64,000 nucleotides of DNA from contig JAYGXS010000005.1 in the NCBI GenBank assembly GCA_036362985.1, positions 4,217,258 through 4,281,257 of the forward strand. Direction: 5' to 3'. Both the position numbers and the translations under genes were made by a program. Positions 1 through 10,994 of this stretch are shown one piece after another (position 1 is the first letter of the stretch; each line of letters opens with the position of its first letter). The stretch is from Ligula intestinalis (Eukaryota; Platyhelminthes; Cestoda; Diphyllobothriidea; Diphyllobothriidae). Below the pieces are notes generated by a model, which saw nothing but the letters and a program-made list of their open reading frames with translations, was not told the DNA's origin and searched no databases.

Positions 1-994
1 AGATTAATGCATTGGGAAAAATGAGAGTCCACAAGAAACGTTAAGAAGTAATATGCCTAAGATCAATTGAAAAACGCTCTACGATAATGTACCTCTTTAA
101 AAAGCGTTTTAATTAGATAGTTCTACGTCGATTGTCTACGCATTTTACCTCGTTCGAAGGTTAAGGTAAAAATGGAAATTGTAACCATTTTTGACTTCCC
201 TGAAAACTAAGACTAAGCCTTCTGCTGAAAATCAAAGAACTCACATTCTTGTTCATACTGAAGTTGATTTTTGATATATTTTTATGTTTATATTCAATTC
301 TAAGATTTCAAATACACAACAGAGTGGCAGAATATACATTATGGTCTTGGGAACACTACTCATCTTCTGTCTGTTACGTTTCAAGTTTCCGTATTTGTTC
401 ATAGTCAACTTTCAATGGTTTGGACATCTATCGTGTAGGGCGTAATTGAGAAAAGTTACAGCGTGTCGCATGTGTTTATTTATATATATATATATGCTTG
501 TTAACGATCCTTGTTTTAGCTGTGGTTAAACAACGTGCTGCCACACATGTTCATTACTTAAACATATTTCGTAAAAAGTATTAAATTTGCAAAACTCTTG
601 ATTTTTTAACTGAATCCCTCCTTTCTCCCGATTTCTTATAATTCCATTATCTTTATTTTAATGAACGCCAATGAAAATTTTCGGTTCTCTAAAAAGACGT
701 AGTTAAACACGTTTCTGGCTTACATAAATGGCAGTTTAAAGTAAAATAATGATAAGTAAGATGTGGTGATCTGCAGCATTTAGTAACGCAGGAAATGCCT
801 TGGATATCAAGAAACGAAGGATTTGGCCCATTTGGGTCCATTTTTCTTCTATACACTCATATGAACTGAACTGTTTTCTTTTAGTAAACAACCTTTTGCG
901 CCTCAAATCAGTTTAATAAACAAAATTAACAGTATATGTTAAACTGCCCCCTCAACTTTAGACCTTCACATTTCACAAATTAGGTAATCTATGG
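1..994 (+). mobile_element. 1.85-kb TIR DNA transposon, copy 1 (right half only)
   Basis: The sequence aligns by eye with the right half of the elements at 5111-6954 and 36072-37971. Shared blocks include the GCCTAAGAT stretch near 55, the TTGGATATCA block near 800, and an end reading GTAATCTATGG, where the other copies have GTAATCTACTG or GTAATCTATTG. The left half lies outside the window. No coding potential is seen. It is the most diverged of the three copies. Confidence 0.6.
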
Positions 995-2184
995 TTTATA
1001 TACCACACTGTAAATGTGTTAGTGTGAAAAATATCCATTAGCTGCAAGTGCACTTTGTATTTACTTCAACCGCTTATTTATTTAACATGAATGAAATCAA
1101 TGTCTATTGGAAGAATTTGCGGGGTCATTTTTAGAACATCAACTCTAGAAATAAGCAATAACAATTCGCGTTTCTTCATGGTTAACGGCAGCTTTCAGAG
1201 CATAAGCTCGCGAATGTCGGAGCTACTAGTGGGATTTTTAAAGACTAAAGGACTAGTTGCCATAAAACAAAACGCCCTTTGTGAAATAACCCACAAATGA
1301 AAATTTAACGCTTTCTTGTAGCCAATTTTCGGAATGCAAATCTGCAGGAACTGTATGCTGCCAAATCAGCTATCACATTCAATCATCATCAAATGCTTTT
1401 TTACTTTCTGGCACGAGAGAAAATGAAATTTTTGCCGGCAAGTAGCAGTTATAACCCCCAGCGAATGTAATAGGTGTGAACTCAGAACAGTCGATAATTA
1501 ATGAGATACTGCGAGCCAATCTCGAGACCAAGATAACCCTTCGTATTTTATTTTCCCTCTCCCACTCCTTTGTGTCCCAATAACGACGCCGGGGAATTTT
1601 ATGGCCTCTGAAATACAATTTCGGTCGGCGCTGAATGGGCTATAACTTCAAAGCAGATTGGGGTGGAGTGGGTTTCAGTGGGATCTTTTGATGCGGAAAT
1701 ATATTAAAATTTGCCCTTTCTATGTGTCACAGCGCTTAGCTCGTAGGTGGGAGGTTGTACTTTAGTCCGGCGACAAGCCGGCCGATATACGGTTGGTAGT
1801 CTATTTTTTAAAATAGACTTTGCAGGCTGCAGTCTGCTCTAAAATATCTGTGTTTAAGAACGCCAAACGGAGATAAGGAGTTTTTGAAATATTTATAAAC
1901 GTTCCTGCTAATTATACTGGGTAACAAAGAAGTAAGCAGTTGGGTTGTTTGAGTATATGGTTAGATTGACTTGTAGGAGTACCTACACCGGACCCGGAAA
2001 CTGTAACCATCCACAGAACATGTGGTTTTGGGCTTATGTCCTCGGAAAGTACGTTCAGGATTCAGGTGAGCGTTAAATTTAGTGTTATAATTGAATTAAC
2101 GGTCAGAATTATTTAAAGAGTAGGGACATCTTGTTCATTATAGGCTTTAGGGAAGGGCTAGATTGGAGATTAAGCTCATAGAGA
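995..2184. other. No gene seen
   Basis: AT-rich sequence with only short chance ORFs. A segment near 1735-1800 has a small GC-rich hairpin-like piece (GTCCGGCGACAAGCCGGCCG). I see no exon, RNA gene or clear element here. Confidence 0.4.
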
Positions 2185-2295
2185 GGGTTTATGTTAGAAT
2201 AAGCGTTAGTGTTGAGCTATGGGCATATTTATCCTTTCCGAAATGTATGGCAAGGCCACCTGCTTTAAGGGTTGGGGTTTAGGCTCTATGTTAAC
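2185..2295 (+). repeat. Direct repeat with degenerate TTAGGG-like composition
   Basis: This stretch (GTTAGAATAAGCGTTAGTGTT, then a TTTATCCTTTC block, then GCAAGGCCACC) recurs at about 3010-3110 with near-identical order of motifs. It is G/T-rich and resembles degraded TTAGGG-type repeats. The two copies flank the PLE relic at 2361-2900, so the repeat may belong to its flanks. Confidence 0.5.
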
Positions 2296-2360
2296 TGCAG
2301 GGTTGAGGGTAGAACCAGGAAGTAGATGTATGCAATCGCTGGAAGAAGAAATTTGTTTGC

Positions 2361-2396
2361 CTGCCGTTTCGGATTCTGTCGAGAAACCATCATCAG
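2361..2396 (-). ncRNA. Hammerhead-ribozyme-like motif at PLE end
   Basis: On the minus strand the order is CTGATGA, a hairpin (GGTTTCT pairing with AGAATCC with one mismatch), GAAAC, then GGC. A TATAAATAATGC box lies about 60 nt upstream on the same strand. GGC in place of GTC at the cleavage position would probably weaken self-cleavage. It pairs with an inverted copy at 2862-2900. Confidence 0.5.
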
Positions 2397-2482
2397 AGAT
2401 AACCGTAGAAAAGGGCGATAAATGCACAGAGTACGCATTATTTATATTTCGTAGAGGCCACACAAACGCATGCGCAATAAAA

Positions 2483-2713
2483 TTATAGGCTACCGTAACC
2501 ACCGCTCGGGGTCGTAGTTGGTGCGGTGATGGCTTTACAGTCCGCTTCCGAGTTCTTGATCGCCACAATTTCGTCCTGCGTGTTGGATGAGGGCTTGATA
2601 TTTGCGCGAAAATTATGTTCACGTTCGTCGGAGTTGTTGCTGGGCCCAGCCATTCCCTTATGACTGATTCTTCGGCTCAGACAATGTCTAAGTACAGAGT
2701 ATTGGAACGGCAA
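2483..2713 (-). pseudogene. Very degraded PLE GIY-YIG endonuclease remnant (tentative)
   Basis: A minus-strand frame carries NNSDEREHNFRANI, which lines up loosely with the NYVGETGRxLRTRI block of PLE GIY-YIG domains and with the better relic at 49920-50210 (NNIDETQRNFRTRK). It lies between the two inverted hammerhead-like motifs, exactly where other units in this window carry the endonuclease. The similarity alone is weak; position is the main support. Confidence 0.3.
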
Positions 2714-2861
2714 GTTGGTGCGATGGTTGATTGACTGTGGGCCAGCGAACTATGACTCCAGCATCTCGCGGCTCACACAGTTGTCAGGTCTTGCAAGGAG
2801 TTCAGCCTCGTTTAACTTGAAAATATGGTTGGGCATTCATCACCCTATTCTGTGATTACCT

Positions 2862-2900
2862 TTGATTGAAGATTCTCAACAGAATCCGAAACGTCGTGTA
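2862..2900 (+). ncRNA. Degenerate hammerhead-like motif, inverted partner
   Basis: The plus strand reads TTGATTGA in place of CTGATGA, a GATTCTC...AGAATCC hairpin, then GAAACGTC, followed at once by AATAAA at 2901. It is the right-hand partner of 2361-2396, and the two hairpins share sequence. The first core box is damaged. Confidence 0.45.
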
Positions 2901-2906
2901 AATAAA

Positions 2907-3890
2907 CTTCTTGTTCCAATAATTGCACCGTCTACTTCTAAACTGCTTCCTGGAACTTGATTATTCGTTTCTATCGTTAGAGCTAGGCACAAGATAAAAG
3001 TCATATATGAGTTTTGTGTTAGGATTAGCGTTAGTGTTTAAACACGGGCGCATTCATCCTTTCTCAAATATAGTGCAAGGCCGCCCATTTAAAGCGGGCG
3101 GGGTGTTTCTATTTCTATGTCTTATTTAGACAGCCAGACCAGTCATTCCTAGTAATAATCAACTCAAAAACTGACTAGCGTTCCAGTCAATATCGCCATA
3201 ACGAGCAGATGCGCTCAAAGTTACTCATTTCCACCCAGTTAATTATTCCGAAATGATAGTTGATAATCAAAACAGGCGTGGACAACGTTGCTTGCACCCC
3301 ATCGGGACAGGTAAAGAGTTTGGCGTAAAAATGAGCTCCTGACGGCAGACAAGAACAAAGCTGCCTTCTAAGAACAGTTTCGTTAATGGACTACAATTCC
3401 CAAACTAGACTCTTATAAACTTAAGCAGAATATGTTCAGTCAGTCTATTAATTTGCCTTTTAGAACATGCCCCTACAACAAAAATGGAAGGCCTTTGTTG
3501 TTGATGTATCCATGACCTTTACGTTGTGATTAGATCATGCATGGCAAGATGTTTTTATGAACTAACTAGTGCACACATTTTATAGTTGAATGTGATGTAA
3601 TTTCACTGTGGCACGACCTAGGCCAGCCTGACGGCTGTCTTCTATGACAAGAACGAATTGGAAACGAGTTCAACCAGAGGAAGCCTATTGTCACAAAACC
3701 TACTTCGAATACCTCCGATACCCCTGAATGAGGAATGTACAGACGCTTGCGACAAGTTCCACCGCGTACCCTACAGATAGGTGGCGCAAATACGGTGATA
3801 TAAACACAAATTAGATAAAACGGAGAGCAGACTTGCGCTGCCTCTAACGCTCTCCTTCCCTTTCACCCCCGACCTAGACCCGGTTTCATC
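2907..3890. other. No gene seen; contains second copy of the 2185 repeat
   Basis: The interval holds the second copy of the G/T-rich repeat (about 3010-3110) and otherwise unassigned sequence. No exon signals or RNA genes were recognised. Confidence 0.4.
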
Positions 3891-3894
3891 ACCA

Positions 3895-4470
3895 AATCAA
3901 GAAAACCGGAGACAGGAGGGGTTCAGGTAGGGCCGTACCATCAAACCTGGCTAGGATGCAAGAGGGTAAGAATGCCCTAGAGGTCACATTAGGGAGTAGT
4001 CTTTGCAGCCCGAGTCTCAGTCAACTAGTCGGCCACTCTACACACACACACACACGACAGTTCCCCCGTCGATTTCGAAGATAGGCACCACGCGCTCCAA
4101 CAGGCCGCAGCAAACGCTGAAGCAAGCCGCAACTGACACAAAGGCGAGCTGGGCAAGCAATACGTAAGCGACAGCAAGCAGGAGCAACGCAGAGAACTTG
4201 TGCGAGAGACAACAGGAGTTTAGGCAGACTTGCGCAGAATCTACCCACTCGCTCACCACTCCCACCTCCGTTTCCGGTGTAAAGACAAAGTCAATAAGAC
4301 CGGGGATGAGGGAGGGTGTAGATGGCTGGCGCGATAAACACTCAGCATGCGCACACTTGACACAGCCATCTCGCTAGGCATGCTCCCGACTGCGCGGGAG
4401 CGCCATAGAGGCCACATTAAGAGGGAGCCATTGCAGCCTGACTCTCAGTTCTCCCTCACCTCCCGTACGC
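3895..4470. repeat. Local duplication of a GC-rich block, with (AC)n
   Basis: A block of about 150 bp at 3895-4040 recurs at about 4265-4460: an accgGGGA/ggaGACAGGAGGG-type head, then CTAGAGGTCACATTA versus ATAGAGGCCACATTA, then GCAGCC-GACTCTCAG. An (AC)n tract lies at about 4037-4052. The reverse complement of the TGAGAGTCAGGCTGCAATGG part reappears at 42610-42705 and 46480-46600, so this is a dispersed family rather than a unique duplication. Confidence 0.5.
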
Positions 4471-4522
4471 ACACACAGACACACGCGTAAAGAAGGAACA
4501 GCTACGTAGGGGGTCCGAGTTT

Positions 4523-5000
4523 GCCCGTCAGTTGGCAGACCCTCCAAGCCACGGCTTTTAGCGCACCGTGATAGATTCAGACGCATTCAGATTTATTAAA
4601 GTGAGGGAAGAATCGCGCCGAGGTCGACCTCCCTCTCTCCCCCACCGCATAGTGACCGCCTAGCTTTTCGGGCACCCGCAGTGGGGCCTGAAACCCAATG
4701 GGAGCGTGAGCGCAGTCACCAACAGGGAATCAGAAGTGAGAGAAAGCGCCAGCGCCTTCCAGGCCGCAGGGACCGTGGTTGGCTGAAGACTGGCATCGCA
4801 TGTGCATACAGACCATTGGATCTCAGAAGGGTGAGAGCAGCCCTACATGAAGCCTGGGCCAACACCCCACCCTCCTGAGAGGGACACACACAAACACTGG
4901 GCTGAGCGCGTAGTCTACCTTAACCAGACAGTTGGCAACTGTCCAAGCCACGACGTTCGGCGCGCCATAGTAGCTTCAAGGGCGTCAGATGCTTTATAGG
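4523..5000. repeat. Dispersed GC-rich repeat, two copies here
   Basis: Two copies share a GTCAGTTGGCAGACC / GACAGTTGGCAACTGTCC start followed by AAGCCACG and a GCGC(A/G)CC(A/G)TGATAG / GCGCGCCATAGTAG block (about 4530-4580 and 4925-4980). A third, more diverged copy lies at about 7098-7150. Stop codons break all frames; no coding role is seen. Confidence 0.45.
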
Positions 5001-5110
5001 GAGACCAATGCACCGTGTCGTCGACTTCACTCATCCTTTCTCGAGCCCCAGCCAGCGTCCGAGCCCATCAATGGACTGGTGTAGGTAGTGGACGCAACTG
5101 CTGATATATA

Positions 5111-6954
5111 CAGTAGATTCACTATCTCATGAAATCGAACGATTTTTACAAGTAACTCCCTCGTACTAAACGCAGCCCAAGCTGTGGCCCCCAAAGCCTT
5201 ACGGCACTAAAGTAATGGTTGTTCTTCACAAAAGGGCATAGTATGATTTATGAAGGAATATAACTTTTTCAAAGAAACACCAGCTTTTTTAACAACGTGG
5301 AAAATTCCGAAAAAGTGGAAATCGGGCGAACTAGGTAAACTTAAGTTTTACAGGTAGAGGAAGCCCGTTTATGCAAAACCACCGAGTAAATAAAACAGCA
5401 CAAATAAAATAACGTTAGAAAAAAATGCTTCTGCCAAGTTTTCGAATACGTATGCTTACATATTATGTGCAATGTAATGTATGGCTGTTAGTTATTTCGT
5501 TCGTTTATGCGTTGCTTGAGTTACGTTGGACAAAGACAACCGTGATTTTGCTTGATATGCCCCATTGGCAAGTCACAAATATAATATTTTTCTTATGTTC
5601 ATGTGCGGACAAGCCAGTCAGTGATCAATAAATGTAAATGAAATTGTCAGGTTAATATGTATACTTACCATTTTTTACGTCAAGATAAATTGCTTTCCAC
5701 CACATTTTTGGCAATTATTTTGATATTTTTATTACAAAGAGGTTCAGGTGATCCTTCAAATGCTTATTAAGACTTAATGGTTTTCACTGGCTTAAGTCGA
5801 TTGATAATAACTGATGAAGTTATTCTATTTGCCTACCAAAACCTTTAAAATAAGACGTATATTAAAAGTAGTTACCTAAATAACGAGGTTTTAAACATTT
5901 TCTTTAGCAGCTGTCTGCGCGTGTCATGGTTTCAGCATTACCCAAACGTGTCAACTCAATGCCGAGAAAAATGAAGGTCTACATCAAGATTCGCGAATTA
6001 ATATGCCTAAGATTGAATAAAAATGTTCTTTAACAAGTTTTCTCTTGAAAAATAGCTTTAATTCTATATTTTGGCGTCGGATATCTGCGTACTTTATTTT
6101 TTTAGGTTAAGTGAACATCAGAATAGGACATTTTGGCCAATTTATTTATTTCCGTAAACATTAAGGAAACTTCTTTTATGATAAATGAAAGAAGTAACTT
6201 TTCTTATCTAATCGAAACAGTATTAAGCATGTGTTAACTTCCGGGCTCAGTTCTACAATAACAAACTCAGAGCACAGTGGCAATAATATCAACGGTGATT
6301 TTTGAGAAAACTGTTTTGTATTGTCCGGCGACAACTCACTAAAATGCATGCTATGGTCAATGGCTTCAACTTTATATTGACTTTGCAATTGACCTTCTTA
6401 CTGTGTACATATAAAGCCTTCATACGCATTTCTTGCCTGCAACCCTTCAAATATAAAACATACTATTTTTATAGAGATATAGCACGTAACAGCCTCAAAA
6501 GTTTATTACTCAATTTTATGGCACAGTGCTTGACAGATTTGCAAAATATAATTTTTGAAACTGACTTCGTTCTTCTTTTTCAAAAAAATAGTGCGCAGTC
6601 TCATAATTATACTAACGTCAATTTCATGCATGCAAAACACAATTTTTCGTTTTGGGAACAAATATAATAAAAACGTTCCGGCTCTTAATGAGTGGTTTTT
6701 CATAGTGCAGCATACACGCAAAAGAAGTCCTTTTCAGCAACGTTTAATAGCATAGGAAATTTCTCGAATATCAACCCACGCTGGATTTCGCCCATTTTGA
6801 TTATTTTTTTCTCTCAGTATACTGAGCTGAACGGAATTTAATTCTAGTTAACATCATTTTGTGCCTCAAGTCAACCCAATGAACTAAATAAACAACCTCA
6901 AAGGTGTTTTTAAACACCCAATCTGCAAGCATTCACCAGATATGTAATCTACTG
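5111..6954 (+). mobile_element. 1.85-kb non-autonomous TIR DNA transposon, copy 2
   Basis: The element begins CAGTAGATT with TA before it and ends AATCTACTG followed by TA (6955-6956), giving a TA duplication and matching inverted ends (CAGTAGATT-CACTATCT against CAGTAGATTACATATCT). It is 1844 bp long and aligns along its length with 36072-37971 and partly with 1-994. The ORFs inside (for example 6302-6667) are not conserved between copies and show no transposase motif, so it looks non-autonomous. TA targeting and CAG ends fit the Tc1/mariner/pogo superfamily. Confidence 0.75.
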
Positions 6955-6956
6955 TA

Positions 6957-8655
6957 TATAAGGTCTGGCCAATAGAACAAAAGCACCAGGATGCCACACA
7001 AAGGGGGCTCAGGTGACTTACACCTCCATCAGACCCCCAGTCGGCCACTTTACAGAAATACGCCCTGGACTGACTGCGAGGTCTGAATATAAGGGTCAGT
7101 TAGAAATCTTCTAGGCCACGGCGCTAAGCGCATCGTGGCAAATTGTGCCGCCTACGGATAAAGTACTCGTCCTCGTCCACTAAAATGAATAGTCTGATCA
7201 TGGGCTTTTCAATTTGGGCCGCTAATTTTTCCCTTCCTCTCTTTGCATGTAAATTATCTTAAACACACGTCGGTTGGCCTACTTCGCCCAATAGAAACCG
7301 ATGTTTATCCCTTTTTGTTTATTTGAAATACAGTGAAGTCCTGAGGGCACAAGGTCACAACGCTAGTGCTGTTTTGAATGCAGTCACATTTAATCTATAA
7401 TTGACGATTTTTCCTAGGACATTTGTCCATGATGTCAGCAATCGCAGTCTTTTACGACTATTGATAACTTTTTATATCCCGTTTTTGTGAGCTTGTGCGC
7501 CTACTTTTATTCCTATTGAATAGAGGATGTTTTTTGCTGAAAATTTTCGAATGAAATTTTCAAAATAAAGCGTAGCACTCCCTCAATCTCCCCCTCTCTC
7601 TTCTCCGGTCGTCTAAAAAAATGAATGACAATTGGCAGATTCATGTTACTGAAATGGTTTGACTGCGAATGGCCAATAGCTGCCTGTAGCGATGCATGAC
7701 TTTGGGGCAGCGGGCCTTAAGTGCGGAAGGAATGGGGGTGGCAGCATCGTTGGCTGTCGTCCACAAGAGCGACAGCTTCTATACGCACACACTGAACGGT
7801 CAAAATCATATTCAGTTTTTTTTCATATTTCACCAATAGATTGGTCAGCATTCAATACACACTTCTAAAATAAAGTTCGTCGGAAATAGGCCTATTCGAA
7901 AACGCTGAAGCTACCTTTTACTGAGATCTTCAAGCTTCCTCACGTATAAATTCGACACTAGAAAAGCTGGATTTTTTTAGCTCCCCATCGTCCAAATTCA
8001 TCTTGACATCAGCAACGCGTGACAAAATTTTTTTCTGTTTCAACAACCCACAACGGGTCAAACATCGCACATAGGATTTGCCTGCATGCATCTTTGGACG
8101 GTGTTTTCGTTCCTTATACGTAGGCAAGTATATTGAGAAGGATGACTCTTTAATCGAGCATGTTAAGCTGATACAAAAAGCGATGCAGAACTAGCTATTT
8201 CTGACATCTTCAGCGCCATAAATCATTGATATCAAGAGCTTTTTCTCGGGTATGCAACTGACTGATACTGGCCAATAACCCAGAAACCGCCTCTCCCCGC
8301 CGGGCACAAAGACAGCGGTCAGATAGGACGCATGGTTGTTGATGACTTATTGCGAGTTCTGTGGGTCCACTGAGAGAAACCGCAAGAAGACATTTGCAGG
8401 CATCGGGGCAAGCAGTGTCTGTTCGTGCGCCCCTCCGACTTGCAAACTTATCTCACCTAGACAAAGTTCTAGCATGAAATGTGGAAGGGGAGGTCATTGT
8501 GCCTGTCAATGGACAGCAGCCGTGCTGATAGTTAGCTAGATGATTGCTCGGCTCTCTGGCTAATCGGCACTGGTAGTCGAAGCAGTGTTCGCCTGTACGA
8601 TAACAGAGTAATAAATTGAAAAGAAGCAGATGCAATCGCTGAAAAAAAAACTCAC
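6957..8655. other. No gene seen; fragment of a dispersed repeat at 7098-7150
   Basis: Apart from the third copy of the AAGCCACGGCG / AGGCCACGGCG repeat, I see no feature. Short ORFs near 7930-8127 and 8336-8539 lack recognisable motifs or splice context. Confidence 0.35.
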
Positions 8656-8691
8656 CTGACGTTTCGAAACCCGTCACGGATGCATCATCAG
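8656..8691 (-). ncRNA. Hammerhead-ribozyme-like motif at PLE 3' end
   Basis: On the minus strand: CTGATGA, hairpin ATCCG-TGA-CGGGT, GAAAC, GTC, AGGTGAG. All three core boxes of a hammerhead are intact. A TCTATAAGTAC box (TATA-like) lies about 65 nt upstream on the same strand. It is in sense with the endonuclease relic at 9022-9345, as expected for a PLE 3' terminal repeat. Confidence 0.65.
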
Positions 8692-9021
8692 AAACAATCA
8701 GGAGCATGGGGAGTTGCCGTACTTATAGAATACACTCGCTGTGCTAATGCATACTTATGAAAAGCTCCCCCTGCTGAGGACAGTTGCTTGGTTGTGCGCT
8801 AATTGCTTGATGGCAAGGTCGTGACTTGCTGAATTCTTATCACACCTGGTGGACTTGGGCGTGATGATCGTTAGACAATATTGCTTCCTTGTGCTGGCGT
8901 TAGACAACGCGTGCGCTCATGCGGTTTTCTAGTAGTGAATTGCTTTAACCAAACTGCCCCTCAGCACCGAATATGGGTTGTGTAGGTCACTGCACTTGTC
9001 GATAGGCTGGGGTTCAGAGAA

Positions 9022-9345
9022 TCATGATTCAAGAAATTCGTGGTTAACACAATTGGCACCTCTTGCGAGACTTTCGGACTCATTAGATTTGAATGTGTGG
9101 CCGAATCTCATCAAACAAGCCGCAACTTGAGAACTGGCGTCATTTGTCCGAACTGCTGCCACCTGTTCAACAATTTGCGTCTTCAAAAGTCTGCCAGTTT
9201 CTCCGACGCATCTGCTTTGTTCGCAACTGTACCAGATCCTATAGACAGCTCCAGACGTTTCCTGCCGTGGCAGTGGGTGTCTTAGTTTAAGTATCAGATG
9301 CCTTATTGTTGCCTCTGGTCTGTGTGGGACTCCCACTCCGATTCC
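9022..9345 (-). pseudogene. PLE GIY-YIG endonuclease fragment, minus strand
   Basis: The open minus-strand frame (9525 to 9022) contains, from about residue 61, a GIGVGVPHRP linker and then the endonuclease: SGAVYRIWYSC (the GIY part), CVGETGRLLKT (the YIG part, Y changed to C) and SSQVAACLMRFGHTF. In PLEs this nuclease lies C-terminal to the reverse transcriptase and nicks the target. Only the linker and endonuclease remain; the reverse transcriptase is missing. The upstream part of the frame is the inverted terminal copy, not protein. The frame stays open but the tyrosine change and truncation mark it as a relic. Confidence 0.8.
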
Positions 9346-9444
9346 AACGTCGTTAGTCGTCATAAGCGTGCAGTATCGCGATGAATGTATCCTATAAATA
9401 CTGCTCTTTCCTGTGCATGAATTACTCGTTGCTGCTAATTTTGT

Positions 9445-9480
9445 CTGATGAAGAATCCGCGACGGGCTTCGAAACGTCAA
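9445..9480 (+). ncRNA. Hammerhead-like motif, inverted partner
   Basis: Plus strand: CTGATGA, hairpin CCG-CGA-CGG, GAAAC, GTC. A CCTATAAATACTGC box lies about 60 nt upstream. It faces away from the motif at 8656-8691, so the endonuclease fragment is bracketed by outward-pointing termini. Confidence 0.6.
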
Positions 9481-10320
9481 GGGAAGCAAAATATTGTCCC
9501 AGCCATCGCATCTTCTTCTTATCATCCATTGACTATCAATTAACTAACTATCTACAAACACATGTGATAACTCCGCAGTAGACGTTGAATGTTATCTCAA
9601 ATATTTATACAGACAATTGGCGCGAGCCCACACCTCCTTTTTGACGCATTAGGTGGCAAGGAAAGAAAAAGGGAGCACGTCATTTCCGCTTTTAGCTCGC
9701 GAAAGAAAGGGTGACAGTTACCGGATGCGGCAATAATTAGCCTCATATCATAGCCTTTTGCAGTGTTGCGCTCTCCGTAATGTCTGTCTGGGCGCATGTG
9801 TAAAAATGGCGCAGAGGCCGTTTAAAAGGGCTAGTTTTCCTTAATATTTCAGGGCTGACATTAGGCAGGGCGTTGAAGAGGGACGAAAACAGCGAACACT
9901 AAGTATTTGTACATGTGCCTTAAACCCTCTTAACAGATTTTCCTCTCTTTTGCAGATAAAATTCGACAAAAAACAGGACTTTTTTGATTCATACCGGCTG
10001 GGAGCCTATCAAGAGTGTGGAAAATCCCGAACAGACCTTTTGCCTGGGAAATTGCTGAGACCTCACGACTTCCCAGTTTATTGGATCACCATTTCTGTTT
10101 ATCTTAGGCTGCTAAATATATCCGTCTCCTAAACGTCCGAGGCCGGGAGTGCAGGACTATTTGTGTGCAGATATGAGACTCTGAGTTTTTTGTTTACCTC
10201 TGCCGTTTTAAAATAGGCAGCACCACTTTGTGGACGCTCGGCTTGAGCATTATTATAACAGACTAAGGGCATGCTGTACTGATCGAGGCGGACTTTCGTA
10301 TTCCGGCTCCTCGCGCGTCG
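9481..10320. other. No confident gene; acceptor-like site at 9940-9955
   Basis: CCTCTCTTTTGCAG at about 9942-9955 is a good splice acceptor by itself, followed by an open frame to 10132. I recognise nothing in the 60-residue product, so I do not call an exon. Confidence 0.3.
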
Positions 10321-10440
10321 GAATTATGATTTAATTCATCCGCGCTTTTCAAATCAGACAATCGAACAGTCAATCGATTTATCGATCTGGTGCTGGCATA
10401 CAGAGAAATCGTCTCAGAACTGCCGTCACTGGTATCTGTT
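10321..10440 (+). pseudogene. PLE endonuclease C-terminal remnant
   Basis: One plus-strand frame reads TVNRFIDLVLAYRE, matching the SVNRxxxLxPAYxAxR tail after the GIY-YIG domain in the other relics here (for example SVNRYIDLVPAYRAR near 44700). About 50 nt further on the PLE terminal motif follows at 10492, so the order is conserved. Everything upstream is too degraded to read. Confidence 0.55.
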
Positions 10441-10491
10441 TGACCTCTGCCACTTATAATTCGTACTTTTTTTTGTTGCCGCTTGTTATTT

Positions 10492-10530
10492 CTGCGGTCG
10501 GACTCCAGTAAGCTTTCGCAGACTCAGACA
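10492..10530 (+). ncRNA. Decayed hammerhead-like terminus of PLE
   Basis: CTGCGGTCGGACTCC-AGTAAG-CTTTCGCAGACTCAGAC aligns with the better copy at 57781-57817, including the GTTGCCGCTTGTTATTT leader and the ATAAATTGATAATACCG tail. A CCACTTATAATTC box precedes it by about 45 nt. The core boxes are mutated, so it is probably inactive. Confidence 0.45.
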
Positions 10531-10994
10531 AATAAATTGATAATACCGCGAGAAAAAGGCCTACCTCCTATATTTGTAGTGAATGGATTTAGTAAATTAC
10601 TCCGTTCTGCATTTTAGATGTCTCCTCATCCTGAAATGTGTATCGTTTAAGAGGTTTAATTAGGATATCACAGAATCGAAGGTACTCCTGATGCAAAGGT
10701 CAGTTAACCTGTCCCAAGTGGTTATTGCATTTTTGGTCTGGAGGGGTTGTCGACTAATGGGGATAGATTCAGACACGTTGGAGTATTTTGGAGCTACTTG
10801 AGGACTGAGAGCCAGACTGAGATGGTTCCCTCTGAACGTTACCTTCATACAACTCCCGCCCGTAAGAGCTGCCCCGCTGACGTCAGGTTGGACACTGTCA
10901 CGGCTGTGGCACATGTAAACGGGGGTGTTCTGTTTGTTAGGCACCGCAACTGCAACCACCATCGGTTGTTTTGCCACCAGGCAAAGAAGTTTGT

